Assembly (NCBI GenBank): GCA_003539755.1
Contig: DPOH01000046.1
Coordinates: 1 to 9,232 of the forward strand
Length of the DNA: 9,232 bases
DNA from: Clostridium sp.
Lineage (GTDB): Bacteria; Bacillota; Clostridia; Clostridiales; Clostridiaceae
Direction of reading: 5' to 3'
In this document: one piece after another, positions 1 to 6,932 of the stretch
Numbering within the stretch: position 1 is the stretch's first letter
Layout of the letters: each line of letters begins with the position of its first letter
The notes under the pieces: generated by a model
What the model was told of the DNA's origin: nothing
Database searches by the model: none
Seen by the model: the letters and a program-made list of their open reading frames with translations, nothing else
Program-made: the position numbers and the translations under genes

Positions 1-20
1 AAAGCTGCTGTATCTATCAT
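1..20 (-). CDS. flhG: FlhG (MinD-like ATPase), N-terminal fragment cut by window edge
   Basis: Only about six codons are visible, reading M-I-D-T-A-A before the window ends. The ATG (20-18) overlaps the TGA stop of flhF (19-17) as ATGA, which suggests translational coupling. A GGGAG ribosome binding site (29-33) lies 8 nt upstream inside the end of flhF. In clostridia and bacilli the gene after flhF is normally flhG (ylxH), a MinD/ParA-type ATPase that works with FlhF to control flagellar number and placement. FlhG proteins commonly begin M-L-D-Q-A or similar, which this start resembles. The identity is inferred mainly from position, because no ATPase motif falls inside the window. Confidence 0.6.
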
Positions 21-1369
21 AAAGTTTTCTCCCATAGTATGAATCTAGCTAACTCTTCTTTTACAGGAATTATAATATCCTCTGGTACATTATGCACTAC
101 AGAAACAAAACTAATTGGCTTATTAGCTCTTTTAGCTATATTATATATAGACCCATACACTGTGGTCTCATCTAATTTAGTTATAATAACATTATCAAAA
201 CCTAAATCAGAATATCCCTTTAATATAGTTTTTATATCTCTATTTTTAGTTGTAGCACTTACCACCATATTAACATAATCTGGTTCTGCCTTTTCTATAA
301 ATGCTCTTAACTCTGAAATTTGCATTGTATTTTTACTACTTCTACCAGTTGTATCAATTAATATGACATCGCAATCCGACATATATTTAATTGCCTCTTC
401 CATTTCTTTAATAGTAATAACAACTTTAAATGGTATATTCATTATTTCAGCATAAGTCTTTAACTGTTCTATTGCTCCAATTCTATATGTATCTATAGTT
501 ATTAAACCTACTTTTTTCTTATCAACTAATGCAAGTCTTCCTGCAAGCTTTGCTATAGTAGTAGTTTTACCAACTCCTGTAGGACCTACCAATGCAACTT
601 TACCTTTAAAATTTCCTGTTGCAACTAATAATTCTCTTTCAAAAATATCTCGTAAAATCTCTTTAATTTCTAATTGTTCATCTTTATATTCATTTGCAGC
701 CTTAATTATATCTTCAAAAAATTCTTCATCAATATCAAGTTCATCTAAAGTTTTTTTCAATTCACTTTCTATTTCACTTTCATTAAGTTCATGTGAATAA
801 TTATTTTGAATACTCTTATTTTTATTTACTTCCTCTATTGAATTTGATTTATCTTCCATAACCTTACTAAGAAGATTTTTTAGTTCAACTACTTCATTAT
901 GAACTGATTCAACACTCAAATCATCTTTATGTATGTTACTATTGTTAGGTATATTATTATGTTTTATATCATTAATAATACCATCAGATACTTGAGTATT
1001 ATTATTTCTTTCTTTTAAAGCATTATTATTATGTTCTGTTATCATACTATCTAAATTTGAAATTTTATTTTCTTTAGATGCAGTAATTTCAGTTTCCATA
1101 AGTCTTTTTATACTTTCTAGAGATTTTCTAAATTCTTCCTCATTATTAGCAATATTCTTCTTAGAACTTTTATCTTCATCTACTTTAGACTCATCTTCAG
1201 GACTTTCTACTGCTGCTGTAACTTCAATTAATTTCCCAGAAAATAAACCTATAATACCAGGTTTTCTAACTTTTCTTTGACTTATAATTATGGCATCTTT
1301 ACCCAATTCATACCTGATTCTAGTCATTGCTTCATTTATATTTTTTACGAGATATCTTTTTATGACCAT
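17..1369 (-). CDS. flhF: FlhF, SRP-type GTPase controlling flagellar placement
   Basis: FlhF is a signal-recognition-particle-like GTPase (SRP54/FtsY family) that recruits early flagellar components to the right place at the membrane; FlhG stimulates its hydrolysis. The 450-residue product opens with the typical MVIKRYLVKN sequence. Residues of about 50-200 form an acidic, Asn-rich low-complexity linker (B region). The N domain is around 200-250, and the G domain follows, with P-loop GPTGVGKTT at 262-270, the D-T-Y-R element at 293-296, DTTGR at 339-343 and TKLD at 397-400. The G5-like loop near 421-431 reads V-V-H where FlhF proteins usually have T-G-Q before V-P-E-D. The start ATG overlaps the flhA stop as TAATG, and a GAAGGAG site lies about 13 nt upstream, slightly far but consistent with coupling. 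The 3' end overlaps probable flhG by 4 nt. Confidence 0.96.
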   Translation of the reverse strand: MVIKRYLVKNINEAMTRIRYELGKDAIIISQRKVRKPGIIGLFSGKLIEVTAAVESPEDESKVDEDKSSKKNIANNEEEFRKSLESIKRLMETEITASKENKISNLDSMITEHNNNALKERNNNTQVSDGIINDIKHNNIPNNSNIHKDDLSVESVHNEVVELKNLLSKVMEDKSNSIEEVNKNKSIQNNYSHELNESEIESELKKTLDELDIDEEFFEDIIKAANEYKDEQLEIKEILRDIFERELLVATGNFKGKVALVGPTGVGKTTTIAKLAGRLALVDKKKVGLITIDTYRIGAIEQLKTYAEIMNIPFKVVITIKEMEEAIKYMSDCDVILIDTTGRSSKNTMQISELRAFIEKAEPDYVNMVVSATTKNRDIKTILKGYSDLGFDNVIITKLDETTVYGSIYNIAKRANKPISFVSVVHNVPEDIIIPVKEELARFILWEKTL

Positions 1370-3432
1370 TATATTGTTACAACTCCTTCACTATTTATTT
1401 GAACATCATTTGGTACTTCATTTAATGAAATAACCATAATTTGTGGGAATACCATTTCTATTAATTTTCTAAACACTGGTCTAATATTGGGTGAAACCAA
1501 TATAATTGGCTGGTTATTATAGAAATATACACTTTCTACAGTATCTTTAATTCCACTAAGAATTTTAGTTGTCGTATCAGGATCAACTGTTGGGAATGAT
1601 CCATGAGGCGATTTCTGTATATTAGCTCCAACAATTTCTTCTATCTGAGGATCAAGTGTAACTACAGTAATTGTTTTATTTTCATCAACCACTTGGTTAC
1701 ATATAGTTCTTGATAATGCAAATCTAACATATTCAGTAAGCAACTCTAAATCTCTAGTATTTCTTGCATTATCAGCTAAAGATTCCATTATTGTCACAAT
1801 ATCTTTTATTGGAACTTTTTCTCTTAATAAGTTTTGTAATACTTTTTGTAATTCACCTATAGTAAGCAAATCCGGAATAAGTTCTTCAACAACTGCACTA
1901 TACTTTTCTTTAGCATTATCAACAATAAGCTTAACTTCCTGTCTTCCAAGTAATTCATAAGAGTGAAGCTTAATTGTCTCAGTTAAATGAGTTACCATAA
2001 CTGTTGTTGGATCTACAACTGTAAATCCTTTGATTTCAGCATCCTCTCTTTGATCCTTATTTATCCATACTGCTGGAAGTCCAAAAGTAGGTTCAATTGT
2101 CTTAATTCCAGGCATGTCTGAGTTTTCTCCTGTTGGATCCATACATAATAGCATACTTGGCATAAGCTCAGAGGAAACAACTTTTGTTCCTCTTATTTTT
2201 ATAATATATTCATTAGTTTTAAGCTGAAGATTATCTCTAATTCTTATAGGTTGTACTACAATTCCCATTTCAATCGCACATTGCCTTCTTACTGATGCAA
2301 TTCTTTGAAGAAGATCTCCTCCACTACTTTCATCAGCTAAAGGTATAAGACCATATCCTATTTCTACTTCCATAGCTTCAACAGAAATAAGATTCATAAC
2401 ATTTTCAGGTTCTTTTCTTTCCTGCTCTATTATTTGTTCTTCTTCTGAAATAACTTCTTCAACATTCTTAGAAGCTTCATCTTTATATAAAAGATAAGTT
2501 AATGTTCCCATTGCTATAGATGCAATAAAAAATGGTATTTTAGGCATATTAGGTATTATTCCTAGGAATAACATGATAGCACTTGCTACACCTGTAGCAA
2601 CTGGGAATGCTGTTAACTGCTTTGATAAAGTTTCTCCAAAATTTTCAGCATTTCCTGAACGAGTTACAAGTATACCTGATGCTGTAGATATTAAAAGTGC
2701 TGGAACTTGGCTTACAAGCCCATCACCAACTGTAAGTCTTGTATATGTTTCAGCAGCTTCTCCTGCATTCATTCCATTAAATAATATACCAATTATTATT
2801 CCACCTATTATATTAATAATTGTTACAATTATTCCTGCTATAGCATCACCCTTTACAAACTTAGATGCACCATCCATTGCTCCATAAAAATCTGCTTCTG
2901 CCTGAAGGTCTTGTCTTCTTTTTCTTGCTGTAGCTTCATCAATCATACCAGAGTTTAAATCTGCATCTATACTCATTTGCTTACCTGGCATAGCATCAAG
3001 AGTAAATCTTGCAGATACTTCAGATACTCTTCCTGCACCATTTGTAATAACCATAAACTGAATAATTACTATAATAAGAAATATAATAATACCAACCACA
3101 TAATTTCCACGTATAACAAAATTACCGAAAGCAGAAACTATAGTACCCGCATCAGCTTCAGTAAGTATTAATCTTGTAGATGATATATTTAATCCCAACC
3201 TAAACAATGTAGTTACAAGCAGTAATGTAGGAAATACTGATAATTGTAATACATTAGTTGTAAACATAGTAATAAGAATTATAACTATAGATATAGTTAT
3301 ATTTAAGGCTAAAAGCAAATCAAGCATAAACTTAGGTAAAGGAATAATAATCATTAAAACTATTCCTATAACTCCAAAAGCTATTAAAACATCTAAATTA
3401 GCTTTTAAATTAAACCCCTTTTCTCCAAACAT
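1369..3432 (-). CDS. flhA: FlhA, flagellar type III export platform protein
   Basis: FlhA is the largest membrane protein of the flagellar type III export apparatus. It forms a nonameric ring that docks chaperone-substrate complexes and couples proton flow to export. From the ATG chosen here the protein has 687 residues, normal for the family. The N-terminal half holds about eight membrane segments. The conserved FHIPEP-family cytoplasmic loop lies near residues 142-158 (R-F-T-L-D-A-M-P-G-K-Q-M-S-I-D-A-D), and an acidic linker at about 320-345 leads to the soluble C-terminal domain. An in-frame GTG at 3444 would add four residues, but it lies directly on the AAAAGGG ribosome binding site, so the ATG at 3432, 11 nt past it, is the better start. 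This is the only gene in the window preceded by a long noncoding gap. Its stop shares one base with the flhF start. Confidence 0.96.
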   Translation of the reverse strand: MFGEKGFNLKANLDVLIAFGVIGIVLMIIIPLPKFMLDLLLALNITISIVIILITMFTTNVLQLSVFPTLLLVTTLFRLGLNISSTRLILTEADAGTIVSAFGNFVIRGNYVVGIIIFLIIVIIQFMVITNGAGRVSEVSARFTLDAMPGKQMSIDADLNSGMIDEATARKRRQDLQAEADFYGAMDGASKFVKGDAIAGIIVTIINIIGGIIIGILFNGMNAGEAAETYTRLTVGDGLVSQVPALLISTASGILVTRSGNAENFGETLSKQLTAFPVATGVASAIMLFLGIIPNMPKIPFFIASIAMGTLTYLLYKDEASKNVEEVISEEEQIIEQERKEPENVMNLISVEAMEVEIGYGLIPLADESSGGDLLQRIASVRRQCAIEMGIVVQPIRIRDNLQLKTNEYIIKIRGTKVVSSELMPSMLLCMDPTGENSDMPGIKTIEPTFGLPAVWINKDQREDAEIKGFTVVDPTTVMVTHLTETIKLHSYELLGRQEVKLIVDNAKEKYSAVVEELIPDLLTIGELQKVLQNLLREKVPIKDIVTIMESLADNARNTRDLELLTEYVRFALSRTICNQVVDENKTITVVTLDPQIEEIVGANIQKSPHGSFPTVDPDTTTKILSGIKDTVESVYFYNNQPIILVSPNIRPVFRKLIEMVFPQIMVISLNEVPNDVQINSEGVVTI

Positions 3433-3443
3433 AAATTCACACA

Positions 3444-3450
3444 CCCTTTT
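3444..3450 (-). promoter_or_regulatory. Ribosome binding site of flhA that decides its start
   Basis: On the minus strand this reads AAAAGGG, followed by TGTGTGAATTT and the ATG at 3432. The alternative GTG (3444-3442) shares its first G with this site, leaving no spacing, so ribosomes would be expected to use the ATG. Confidence 0.65.
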
Positions 3451-3477
3451 AATAAATTTAACATTTGATATTAATAG

Positions 3478-3508
3478 ATTATATAAAAATATTAAATCTT
3501 ACTACCAA
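3478..3508 (-). promoter_or_regulatory. Possible vegetative-type promoter before flhA
   Basis: A perfect TATAAT (minus strand, 3483-3478) is preceded, after 19 nt, by TTGGTA (3508-3503), which matches the TTGACA consensus at four of six positions. The predicted start near 3471 would give a leader of about 40 nt to the flhA ATG. The spacing is longer than the ideal 17 nt, and TATAAT is easily found by chance in such A+T-rich DNA, so this is only a candidate. Confidence 0.3.
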
Positions 3509-3529
3509 CATGTTTTTATCATTTGTTTA

Positions 3530-3543
3530 AATAAATATTTATT
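3530..3543. repeat. 14-bp perfect palindrome in the flhA leader region
   Basis: AATAAATATTTATT reads the same on both strands. It sits between the two promoter-like patterns upstream of flhA. It contains no G or C and could be a chance product of the A+T-rich composition or a protein-binding site; the sequence alone does not decide. Confidence 0.35.
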
Positions 3544-3559
3544 AATTTAGTTATCTTTT

Positions 3560-3588
3560 ATTGTACCATATACTCCTAATATTGCTAT
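3560..3588 (-). promoter_or_regulatory. Possible extended -10 promoter upstream of flhA
   Basis: On the minus strand TGG-TACAAT (3568-3560) fits an extended -10 element (TGN plus TACAAT). The hexamer 17 nt upstream, ATAGCA (3588-3583), matches the -35 consensus at only three positions. If used, it would give a leader of about 120 nt before flhA. This is weak evidence on its own. Confidence 0.22.
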
Positions 3589-3591
3589 TAT

Positions 3592-3614
3592 TATTTTATA
3601 AAATTAATAAAATA
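3592..3614 (-). repeat. A+T-only inverted repeat after fliR-flhB
   Basis: Immediately after the fliR-flhB stop, TATTTTAT and ATAAAATA form a perfect 8-bp inverted repeat with a 7-nt loop. It has no G or C and is not followed by a T-tract, so it is at most a weak hairpin that might protect the 3' end of processed mRNA. It does not look like an intrinsic terminator. Confidence 0.35.
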
Positions 3615-5459
3615 TTATTTTTTCTCCTTTATTTTCATCACTACTGCAAGTATTTCTGCTACTCCTTGATATAATTCATGTGGTATTTCTTGATCTACTT
3701 CTACCATATCATACATCATTCTCGCTAGTGGTTTATTTTCCACTACTGGAACATCCTTATCTTTTGCTAAGCTCTTTATTTTTAAAGCAAGATAATCCGC
3801 ACCTTTTGCCACTACTTTAGGAGCTTCCATATCTGCTCCTTCTTCATATTTCAACGCAATAGCCAAGTGAGTTGGATTTGTTATAACAACAGTTGCATCT
3901 GCAACTGACTGCATCATTCTCTGCCTACTCATTTCTCTTTGCTTCTGCTTTATTTTCCCCTTAATGTTTGGATCCCCTTCCTGCTGTTTATATTCTTCTT
4001 TTACTTCTTGCTTAGTCATTCTTAATTCTTTATTGTGCATTCTTACTTGCATAAAATAATCTATAGCTGCTATTATTACAAGCACTAGACATATTTTTTT
4101 AAATATTCCTAATACTAAATCTTTAATTTCTACTCCTACAGTAGGTAAATATAAATTTGACATAGATGCTATACTTTTATAATTTGTAGAAATATATGTA
4201 TAAGCAATTATTGCAACAATAGTTATTACAATAAGATTTTTACACAAATCAAGTAGCTTTCTTTTAGATATCATATTTTTAAGTCCTGATAAAGGATTTA
4301 ATTTACCAAAAGAAGGCTTTAAAGGTTCACCAGTTATTATAAATCCTGTTTGAAGCAAACTTGCTACAATTCCACCAATCATTATAGGCAATGCTATTGG
4401 CAATAATGCTGTCCCAATTTTTAATACAACTGTTATCATTATACTAAATAATGATGATTTATCAAAATTATATATCATAGGAATCTGTAAAAAATAAATT
4501 ATAGCCTCCTTAAAGTTGTTTGTTATCATATTCCAAAAAACTGATAATGCAAGCGTACATATAATCATTGTAATAGCAACACCAACTTCTTTACTTCTTG
4601 CAATTTGACCTTTTTTTCTAGCATCAGACTTTTTCTTTGGAGTTGCTTCTTCTGTCTTGTCATCACTTGCAAAAATAAATGCTATTGGTGCTACAGGTAT
4701 AAGTTTGACTAACCCTTCTATTATTCCCTGTAGATTATATATTGCTGTACCTATTAAATTTAACATTACAGGTAGTATAATTAAATATGTTATAAAAGCC
4801 AAAATATTTTTTATTGGCATTCCCAAAATCATTACAGGAATTGTAGGTACTGTTCTTGAAATCAATCCAAGACAGACATCTGTAATTACTATTATTATAA
4901 CTACTGGAATTGCTATTTTTACTCCTAACAAAAAATACTGTATTATAGTATTTATCACGTCCATAGTTGTTTCTTGATATACTATAGTTCTGCCTAAAGG
5001 AACAATTTGTATACTTTCAACTATTAATTTAATAACTAATCTCTGTCCCCCTATTATAAAGAAAAAAACAACACCTATAAAATAGGATAAATTTCCAAGT
5101 AAAGTAGAGGACATCTTTGTAGCTGGATCAAAAATACTTACCATTGAAAAACCAGCATGTAAATCCATCCATCCACCTGCAAACTTTGCTACTTGGAAAA
5201 TCAAATTTGTTATGTATCCTAAAATTAACCCTGTCATTATTTCACTTACCGCATAAAAAACAAGCATATAATTATTATCAACACTTAATAAACTATTATA
5301 ATCAACACTTGAAACTATACCATAAGACACTATAAGTGAAAATGCACCTTTAAATATTGCAGGAGTTCCACTAGGGAAAAAAATCTGTGTTGCAAATAAA
5401 TATGATGTTATCCTTAAAAATATTAAGAATAAAGCAAGAAAGTAGGCTACGTCTACCAC
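3615..5459 (-). CDS. fliR-flhB: FliR-FlhB fusion, flagellar export gate and specificity switch
   Basis: This 614-residue protein joins two export components that are separate in most bacteria. Residues 1 to about 262 are FliR, a multi-pass export-gate subunit with the typical M-D-L-H-A-G-F-S-M region at 98-106. Residues from about 264 to the end are FlhB, beginning A-S-D-D-K-T-E-E-A-T-P-K-K, followed by four membrane segments and the cytoplasmic domain. That domain has an intact self-cleavage motif N-P-T-H at 528-531; cleavage between N528 and P529 switches export from rod/hook to filament substrates. Each part has full family length and the linker is only a few residues. The start is GTG, chosen because AAGGAGGT lies 8 nt upstream and overlaps the fliQ stop. 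No in-frame ATG, GTG or TTG occurs near the junction, so FlhB is unlikely to be made separately. Similar fusions are known in other clostridia. Confidence 0.96.
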   Translation of the reverse strand: MVDVAYFLALFLIFLRITSYLFATQIFFPSGTPAIFKGAFSLIVSYGIVSSVDYNSLLSVDNNYMLVFYAVSEIMTGLILGYITNLIFQVAKFAGGWMDLHAGFSMVSIFDPATKMSSTLLGNLSYFIGVVFFFIIGGQRLVIKLIVESIQIVPLGRTIVYQETTMDVINTIIQYFLLGVKIAIPVVIIIVITDVCLGLISRTVPTIPVMILGMPIKNILAFITYLIILPVMLNLIGTAIYNLQGIIEGLVKLIPVAPIAFIFASDDKTEEATPKKKSDARKKGQIARSKEVGVAITMIICTLALSVFWNMITNNFKEAIIYFLQIPMIYNFDKSSLFSIMITVVLKIGTALLPIALPIMIGGIVASLLQTGFIITGEPLKPSFGKLNPLSGLKNMISKRKLLDLCKNLIVITIVAIIAYTYISTNYKSIASMSNLYLPTVGVEIKDLVLGIFKKICLVLVIIAAIDYFMQVRMHNKELRMTKQEVKEEYKQQEGDPNIKGKIKQKQREMSRQRMMQSVADATVVITNPTHLAIALKYEEGADMEAPKVVAKGADYLALKIKSLAKDKDVPVVENKPLARMMYDMVEVDQEIPHELYQGVAEILAVVMKIKEKK

Positions 5460-5467
5460 TTTGTCCT

Positions 5468-5475
5468 ACCTCCTT
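5468..5475 (-). promoter_or_regulatory. Strong ribosome binding site of fliR-flhB supporting a GTG start
   Basis: The minus strand reads AAGGAGGT, essentially the full anti-16S complement, 8 nt before the GTG at 5459. It overlaps the TAA stop of fliQ (5476-5474). The spacing fixes GTG as the start and suggests that fliQ and fliR-flhB translation are coupled. Confidence 0.85.
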
Positions 5476-5743
5476 ACGTTGTAATTCTTGAAATAATATC
5501 AAATATTCTATTTGTATATGATATAAGCATTTCAAGCATCCAATTTCCAAGCAGTAATCCAACTACAGCAGCAGCAATAAGTTTAGGAATAAATGTAAGA
5601 GTTTGTTCTTGAATCTGCGTTGTTGCTTGAATTATACTTATAACCAATCCTAATACAAGAACCACAATCAATATAGGAGCTCCTATCTTCATTGCTGTAA
5701 TTATTGTATCTTTCACTACACTATTTAGCATTATCTGGCTCAT
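5474..5743 (-). CDS. fliQ: FliQ, flagellar export gate subunit
   Basis: FliQ is a small membrane subunit of the type III export gate, where several copies pack around the FliP-FliR core at the base of the flagellum. The 89-residue length is exactly what the family shows. Two hydrophobic segments (about 17-38 and 49-70) flank a short loop with the conserved Q-x-x-T-Q-I-Q-E-Q-T-L-T-F-I-P-K pattern at about 39-54. The ATG lies 6 nt after the fliP stop, and its AGGTGAT ribosome binding site overlaps that stop. The fliR-flhB start follows 14 nt after its own stop. Confidence 0.96.
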   Translation of the reverse strand: MSQIMLNSVVKDTIITAMKIGAPILIVVLVLGLVISIIQATTQIQEQTLTFIPKLIAAAVVGLLLGNWMLEMLISYTNRIFDIISRITT

Positions 5744-5749
5744 CCTATA

Positions 5750-6535
5750 TCACCTCATAAAACTTTTTATTAATGATTCAACTAATATATGCCATCCATT
5801 AACCATAACAAATAAAATAAGTTTAAATGGAAGTGCTACTGTTGTTGGTGGTAACATCATCATTCCCATAGACATTAATACACTTGATACTACCATATCA
5901 ATAACTAAGAATGGTAGAAAAATTAAAAATCCTATTTTAAAAGCTGTATTTAATTCGCTTATAGCAAATGCTGGTATCAATGAAGTAAATGGGATATCAT
6001 TAGCCTCTCCAAGAGTTGATTTATCCACATTATTTATGTCCACAAATAATTCTAAATCATTTTGATTAGTCTGTTTAGCCATAAACTCTTTTAAAGGCTT
6101 TGATATTTCATCTATAGCCTGTTCCTGCGTAATCTTATTCTCTAAATACAGTTTAATTCCATTTGTATTCATTTCAGAATATACAGGCTGCATTATAAAT
6201 AACGTTAAAAATATAGCTAATCCAGTTAATATTTGATTTGGTATTGCTTGAGTAACACCAATTGCTGTTTTAAGAAAAGAAAACACCACTATAATTCTTG
6301 TAAAACTTGTTACCATTATTACTATAGAAGGTAATAGTGCTAGAATAGTAAAAAATATAAGTATCTTTATATTGTTTACATAATCGCTTGGAGTATCCGT
6401 ACCATTTCCAAAAGAAATATTTAGTTGTGGAATATCAGTTGTACTCGGTGCTGCATATGCACTTATGGACCATAACATCATGACTGTCAAAGCTACTAAA
6501 AATGTAACTACTATTTTTCTTTTATTTTTCTTCAT
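5750..6535 (-). CDS. fliP: FliP, flagellar export gate subunit with signal peptide
   Basis: FliP forms the core ring of the flagellar export gate together with FliR and FliQ. The 261-residue protein starts with a cleavable-type signal peptide: Lys/Arg-rich residues 2-7, a hydrophobic stretch, and A-Y-A at 26-28. This is an unusual but typical trait of FliP. The family signatures are clear: S-F-T-R-I-I-V-V-F-S-F-L at 77-88, Q-A-I-P-N-Q-I-L-T-G-L at 96-106, and P-A-F-A-I-S-E-L-N-T-A-F-K-I-G-F at 188-203, followed by the last membrane segments. Four transmembrane segments remain after signal removal. The start codon lies inside the end of fliO (14-nt overlap), with AAGGAAGAG a few bases upstream, implying coupled translation of the FliO assembly factor and its client FliP. 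Confidence 0.96.
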   Translation of the reverse strand: MKKNKRKIVVTFLVALTVMMLWSISAYAAPSTTDIPQLNISFGNGTDTPSDYVNNIKILIFFTILALLPSIVIMVTSFTRIIVVFSFLKTAIGVTQAIPNQILTGLAIFLTLFIMQPVYSEMNTNGIKLYLENKITQEQAIDEISKPLKEFMAKQTNQNDLELFVDINNVDKSTLGEANDIPFTSLIPAFAISELNTAFKIGFLIFLPFLVIDMVVSSVLMSMGMMMLPPTTVALPFKLILFVMVNGWHILVESLIKSFMR

Positions 6536-6923
6536 TAGTCTCTTCCTTTGATTTTATTTTCTTCAATACCTTCAAAGCGTTATCTTTTGAAAAAGAAATT
6601 AATTTATTGTAGCCGTCTAAAACTTCTTCATTATATAGTCTTTTGTTCTCTTCAATTTCTTTAATTTCCTCTTCAGACAATTCTGCTAATTTCTCTACAT
6701 GCCCTGCTGTACTAGTTACTACATATCCTTTTTTCCCTGTTTTAATAACCAATATGGAATTTTCTTTTGTAATCTGAGTTCGTTCCAGCACTTGCACATA
6801 TTTATTTTTATTTATACCATTAACTTTACTCCCTAATACTTTGTAGCTTAAAAACATTATCCCAAGTGTTATTGCTAAAGCAATAATTAATTGCATAATC
6901 ATTTTAAAAAATTCAAAATTCAT
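6522..6923 (-). CDS. fliO: FliO (FliZ-type), export gate assembly factor
   Basis: FliO is a small, poorly conserved membrane protein that helps assemble and stabilise the FliP ring. The 133-residue product has one N-terminal membrane segment (about 7-27), then the typical FliO core with V-L-E-R-T at 45-49 and a region containing I-L-V-I-K-T-G-K-K-G-Y-V-V-T at 57-70, and ends in a long charged Lys/Glu-rich tail. Identification rests on this pattern plus the invariant position just before fliP. In Firmicutes the same protein is often named FliZ. The ATG follows the fliL stop by 9 nt with AAGGAAG four bases upstream. Its last codons overlap the fliP start by 14 nt. Confidence 0.88.
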   Translation of the reverse strand: MNFEFFKMIMQLIIALAITLGIMFLSYKVLGSKVNGINKNKYVQVLERTQITKENSILVIKTGKKGYVVTSTAGHVEKLAELSEEEIKEIEENKRLYNEEVLDGYNKLISFSKDNALKVLKKIKSKEETNEEK

Positions 6924-6932
6924 TTTTCTTCC

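Larger units (their letters stand above)
3433..3614 (-). other. Noncoding A+T-rich gap between fliR-flhB and flhA
   Basis: This 182-bp stretch is the only sizeable noncoding interval in an otherwise packed operon. By hand count, 3451-3614 has about 13% G+C, well below the genes. It contains an 8-bp inverted repeat just after the fliR-flhB stop, a 14-bp palindrome, two weak promoter-like patterns and the flhA ribosome binding site. No open frame of more than a few codons with a good ribosome binding site was found. It lacks a G+C-rich stem followed by a T-tract, so read-through into flhA is expected, perhaps with added transcription from an internal promoter. Confidence 0.8.

Noticed and set aside
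2573..2887. Plus-strand open frame of 104 codons inside flhA
   Set aside because: It lies opposite highly conserved flhA membrane-coding sequence, has no family resemblance and reads as a low-complexity shadow of the real gene.
3555..3578. Tiny frame after AGGAG in the flhA leader
   Set aside because: The frame encodes only M-V-Q before a stop and the spacing of 3 nt is too short for efficient initiation.
3592..3614. Terminator after fliR-flhB
   Set aside because: The inverted repeat has only A and T pairs and is not followed by a T-tract, so it does not fit an intrinsic terminator.
4657..4977. Plus-strand open frame of 106 codons inside fliR-flhB
   Set aside because: It is antisense to conserved FliR sequence and is best explained as a mirror of hydrophobic codons.
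5371..5562. Minus-strand 63-codon frame across the fliQ/fliR junction
   Set aside because: It overlaps two well-supported genes in another frame and lacks a sensible ribosome binding site or protein pattern.
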